Shown here: piece after piece, positions 59,965 to 64,000 of the stretch
Layout: each line of letters begins with the position of its first letter
Position numbering within the stretch: position 1 is the first letter of the stretch
Source of the DNA: Physcia stellaris
Taxonomy: Eukaryota > Ascomycota > Lecanoromycetes > Caliciales > Physciaceae
DNA: 64,000 nt
Direction of reading: 5' to 3'
Assembly: GCA_018902385.1 (NCBI GenBank)
Contig: JABSSW010000005.1
Span: 868,001-932,000 of the forward strand
Program-made: the position numbers and the translations under genes
The notes under the pieces: generated by a model
Told to the model about the DNA's origin: nothing
What the model saw: the letters and a program-made list of their open reading frames with translations, nothing else
The model's database searches: none

Positions 59965-60224
59965 CGTTATCGCAATTTGTCACGTCAGCAATAACGTTGC
60001 TGTAAATTGTCACGTAATCGAAAATTTAAATAGTCGACATTTGACGTTGTTACGATTCGTCACGTCATCAAATATATACGTAGTCAATCGATGACGTTAT
60101 CGCAACTCGTTACGTCAACAATAACGTTGCTGCAATCTGTCACGTAATCGAACATTTACGTAATCAACATTTGACGTTGTCGCAAATAATCACGTTCACA
60201 AAATTTTACGTGAATTTGATTTAA
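59965..60224. repeat. 130 bp tandem repeat, two copies, rich in ACGT
   Basis: The block starting CGTTATCGCAA at 59,965 recurs at 60,095. The following ATAACGTTGCTG, GTCACGTAATCGAA and ACATTTGACGTTGT landmarks recur at the same 130 bp offset. Similarity fades in the second copy after about 95 bp. Looser relatives of the same words continue on both sides (59,860-60,345). ACGT and AACGTT are far more frequent here than elsewhere in the window. Confidence 0.8.
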
Positions 60225-60345
60225 CGTGTAAATTTTTGATTACGTAATCAGCATATACGTGATCAAATCGTAACGTTGATGATTGCAACAACGTTTTATG
60301 TAAACAACGTTATCGCAAATTTACTGTGATGTTATCGCAATGACA

Positions 60346-61630
60346 TCGAATTTCGCGAACAATCGTTAATTTACAACTATTTTGTTTTTTCTATCAGTTT
60401 TTTCATTTGTCATCGTTTTTCATTTTTTTCATTCACGTTTCATTCACGTTTCATTCACTTTTCATTCATTTTTCATCTATTTTTCATTTTCGTTCATCAA
60501 ATTTTCATTTTTCGTGATCATTTTCTCATTTTATGTCGCATTTTTCGTATTTCGATGTTGATATTGCGATAACATTGCGTTGAATAAATGATCAACATTC
60601 TTGACGAACAAAAAAAACGCGATTTTCGATCAAATCACATCAAATCACATCAAATCACAAAAATTGAACATTTCATGATATCATCAAAAGATTTCGCGTT
60701 TTTTTCAATTTTTCATCAAAATCAATTTTCTTTTGTCGTAATTGCAATTTGTTGTCAATTATGACGACAAATAGCAAATACGATCGTTGCGTTTGAACGT
60801 CGAAAAATTCAACAATAAATCGTTTTTGCGACAATTGAAATTTCGAAATTTCAAAAATAAAATTTAATTTCGAAATGTCTATAATTATCGTAACAACAAA
60901 AACAAGCGAAAATTTATGCTGTTTGAAAATTTGACGATGAACAAATTATCGATTTGATCAATCGAATGATCGTGAAATTTGATGAAATCGTTTATGAAAA
61001 ATGAAAATCGTTGTTTCGCAAAATTGATGTTGATAATTAAAAAACATAAAAATAATTATCGTAATCGCACGCATTTAAAAATAAAAATTATTTTTTTGCA
61101 TCATTGAAACGATTGCATTTCGAAAATCACAACATTCGTCATGTTGTAATTTTTGACGAAAATTTTTTTTAACTGAAATTTGAAAATTGCTGTCATGAAA
61201 AAATTCGAAACGCGAATTGACATTCGCAAAACTTTTTTACAATATTTGTTTTTCAAACGATCGATTGCGATAACATGCTTGTGATTTTCGTCGACTTCAA
61301 ACAGTATTTGATTTTTTTTTTTTCATTTTGTGCTGTCGTCAACGAAAAGCGCATCGAATTTTGCTCGAATCGAAATAATAATGTGTCAAATAACGTCGAA
61401 CATTTGAAATATAAATTTTTCATCAAAATTGTAATTTCAAATTTTTCATTTTTTCATGCATTCATCAGAAAAAAACGCACGCTTTGACGAAAATTCTCGT
61501 GCTGAAAAAGTAATTTCTTTACATTTGCATGATTAGTTTGATAAACAATTAACTTGAATCATTTGTGTTGCGATAACAAACAATTAGCAAATCGTTGTAA
61601 CGAATATTTTTCATTGAAAATCGAGTTGAT
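60346..61630. other. AT-rich DNA with small simple repeats
   Basis: Contains a TTTCATTCAC-like run (about 60,411-60,490) and three tandem copies of ATCAAATCAC (60,629-60,658). The decamer TTGCGATAAC occurs at 60,564, 61,265 and 61,568. No coding relic was recognised, though some of it may be the 3' part of the transposase relic on the minus strand. Confidence 0.5.
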
Positions 61631-63632
61631 TTATCTATGTTTATTCTCATTCATAAGAACATTACAATTACAAAACAAATCAAACTTTGTCATGAAAATC
61701 TCGTAATGAATAACGATATGTACGTTTGATTTTTTGCGATCATTCATGAATTTTTGATATTTTTTTGTCATGTTGATGAACTGAATCATCATCGAATTCT
61801 CAATTTCATTTGATTGTAAAATTGAAATTGTCGATCGAAATTTTGAATTGATGTTTGTCGCAAATGCAACGATTTGTAATAACACTTGAAAATCATTTTT
61901 AATCTCTTTGACAATTTTTGAAAATTTCATTTTATTTATTGAAATATTCGTCATGAGCATAGACGTGTTACGAACAATGATAACAAAGATTCGTATTATG
62001 ATTTCTGTTGCGATAAAATCGTTTGAATAATTAAACAAATGACGTTGCATTGCGATCAAATAATATAATTAAAAATGACGATTTTTCAATCAACATCGAA
62101 AAAGTGCGAAAACAATCACAATTCATTTCGCGTGCTTCGATAAACTATAACTTTTGAAATGATAAATTGAAAAATGAAATCGTGCGAATTTTGACGCGAA
62201 AAATCAATGTCGAATTGCGATAACATAAATTTGCGTTGCTGTTGTTGTGAATATGACGTTCAAAAATAAATGATGAAATTGTTTGCACAAATCGTCATAT
62301 TCGAAATGCGCGAAATCGTTTGATTTAATAACAATTATATCAAGAACTGAAAACAATTGAATCAAAATAAATTGCTCAACGAACAAATTTTATCTCGAAA
62401 CAAAAATCTTTTTTCTTGCGATAAAGCGCAATTTGTTTATTTCGTTTCTCTGTTTTATGATTTGATGATGAAATTTATCGTTTTGAATGATGTCGTATTT
62501 TAAATTATCGCGATGATCATTTGATATCAAACAAAAACGACAATTTAAATTCGCGTTTTGAAATTTGAATTTCGCATTAATTTGTTGTTGCGACATATTT
62601 TCAGTTGTGATTAAAAGAAAATGCAAATTTTGATTGATTGCGATAAATCGAAAATCACGAATTCTTGATTCAAATTATGCAAAAAATTCAAAATGTTGAA
62701 AACATTATTGAAATTGCTTTCATGCGATTCGAAAGTCAAAAAAACATTGACTCGTCGCATTCGCTCATTGAAATTAAAAGCGACAAATATCATGTAAATA
62801 TTCATAAAATTTCGATAACTGTTTCGATAAAAATCGAAATCATTCAAAAATAAAAAGTATGACAGAAAAAAAATCTTGATATTGCTATTGTTAGCATCGA
62901 ATTGTTTTTCGTAAAATGTGCGAAAATAAATTTTCAGTTTCAATTCTTCTCTTAAGAAAAACGAATAAAACAAGAATTGAAATCAATTTTTCGCGTTCAA
63001 AAAAATCGACAAATTAAAAAAATATTTTTCGAATGAAATTGCGATAACATCGAATTGTCGTAATGCATATTTATATTTGATTGTCGACGAATTACGTTGC
63101 GTTCAATAAAAAAAAAATATTCATGACATAACATGATTTCGTGCTCGTCGAATACTTGTGAAAAAAATGAAAATGAAAAAATTTCATGATTTCAGAAAAC
63201 GTATTGTATTTTGAACTTGATTATTTTTTGTTTCGAAAAAGAAATTTCGTTACGATAATCAAAATCTATTTCGATTACGCGATTCAAATGTTGCAAATTG
63301 CAATTAATGATCACACAATCATAAACAATTCAATCGAATGAAAAAATGAATTTGTCGTTGCGATAACGAGCAAATTGCTCATTCGTGATTTTCACAAATG
63401 TCGTTCAGACAAAAAATTGTCAAAGTTCGATCGAATGAATTTTAAATTTCTCAAAATCGAAATGCATTTTATTCTTGAACTGAGATTGTAAAATGCGACG
63501 AAATAGAACAAAAAAGTCAAAAAAATAAAAATATTCTCGAAACACATGAATTGTTTTTTTGAATTTTTGCTTTTTCGTTATCGATGACAGTTTCGCAACA
63601 TTCAAAAATAGCAGTGTTCGTCGCATCGACAA
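61631..63632 (-). mobile_element. Decayed transposase-like gene of a fungal DNA element
   Basis: Minus-strand frames share the word order of a repeated fungal gene family that I associate with DNA transposons (KDZ/Plavaka-like; assignment uncertain). FKNKMHFDFEKF is near 63,450. FNERMRRVNVF is near 62,740. MSQQQINAKF with NLNCRFCLISND (a CxxC pair), YDIIQNDKFHHQ and an ARKKIF stretch lie at 62,390-62,600. AHFEYDDLCKQFHHLF is near 62,310. KKYQKFMNDRKKSNVHIVIHY with NCNVLMNENKHR lies at 61,640-61,790. The pieces lie in several frames over about 2 kb with stops between them, so the gene is inactive. Composition shows the same loss of CpC/CpT as the other AT-rich block. No terminal inverted repeats were identified. 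Confidence 0.5.
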
Positions 63633-64000
63633 TTGCGATAATCATTTTTTTGTTCGTCGACGTAAAAAAACGTAATTGTTTGATAAACGACTTATCGTTG
63701 AGTGAAATTTCAACATTTTCAAAATCTTTTTTAAATTCGTGTACTGTTTACGAAAAATGTCACATTTTTTACATCATAATTCGAGAACTAACATGAATGA
63801 ATCGAGATTTTCGTTCATCACACGTTGTTGCGATAACGACTCAAAAAAATCTTGTGAAAAACGATGAAATTGTATCGAAAAAGAAAACATGAAATTGAAA
63901 ATTTCGTTTGAAAATACGAATGATGTTGCGATGATTGTAAATTTCTCAATAAAAATCTTTTCGTTAACAATATTTTCAAATTCAATAATGAATTGAATGT
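63633..64000. other. AT-rich DNA at the window end
   Basis: Continuation of the AT-rich block. It contains one more exact TTGCGATAAC (63,828-63,837). No gene was recognised. Confidence 0.5.

Overview
The window is nuclear DNA of a filamentous ascomycete (Pezizomycotina, plausibly Dothideomycetes). The evidence is short GT-AG introns (about 47-152 nt), fungal gene families (YAT amino-acid permease, SNG1/DUF3533, NmrA-like protein, acireductone dioxygenase), many small secreted proteins, and blocks of AT-rich, mutated transposon fossils. No RNA gene, CRISPR array or operon was seen.

Layout. (1) 1-22.1 kb is an AT-rich block of decayed retroelements: a chromodomain-type Ty3/Gypsy pol relic on the + strand (1-3.96 kb), a second + strand Gypsy relic (7.0-13.0 kb) interrupted by a 3.2 kb LTR-bounded element, and a minus-strand Gypsy relic (13.8-22.1 kb) interrupted by another copy of that 3.2 kb element. 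The 3.2 kb element carries a C2H2-finger reading frame but no visible pol. (2) 22.1-28.6 kb is a permease gene and a hypothetical gene between inverted copies of a 0.85 kb TTAA-bounded non-coding repeat. The right-hand copy is tandemly duplicated and contains a 16-copy minisatellite. (3) 28.6-59.7 kb is a gene-bearing, GC-balanced region. It holds two small hypothetical proteins, an NmrA-like regulator, two 4-TM membrane proteins, acireductone dioxygenase, SNG1-like membrane protein, and a 45-56 kb run rich in secreted or cell-surface proteins. (4) 59.8-64 kb is a second AT-rich block with tandem repeats and a decayed transposase-like gene on the minus strand.

The most unusual signal is the mutation pattern of the AT-rich DNA. 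C is almost always followed by A or G, and G is almost always preceded by C or T. CpC and CpT have been lost while CpA and CpG remain. This is the opposite of classic RIP, which consumes CpA. Three copies of the 0.85 kb repeat at different stages of decay show the same preference directly.

The host genes do not form one pathway. The permease, SNG1-like protein and membrane or secreted proteins act at the plasma membrane, cell wall or outside the cell. Acireductone dioxygenase is a stand-alone methionine-salvage enzyme. NmrA-like proteins are redox or nitrogen sensors. The secreted set beside a mutated transposon compartment resembles the accessory regions in which fungal effectors are found, but no effector function is shown here.
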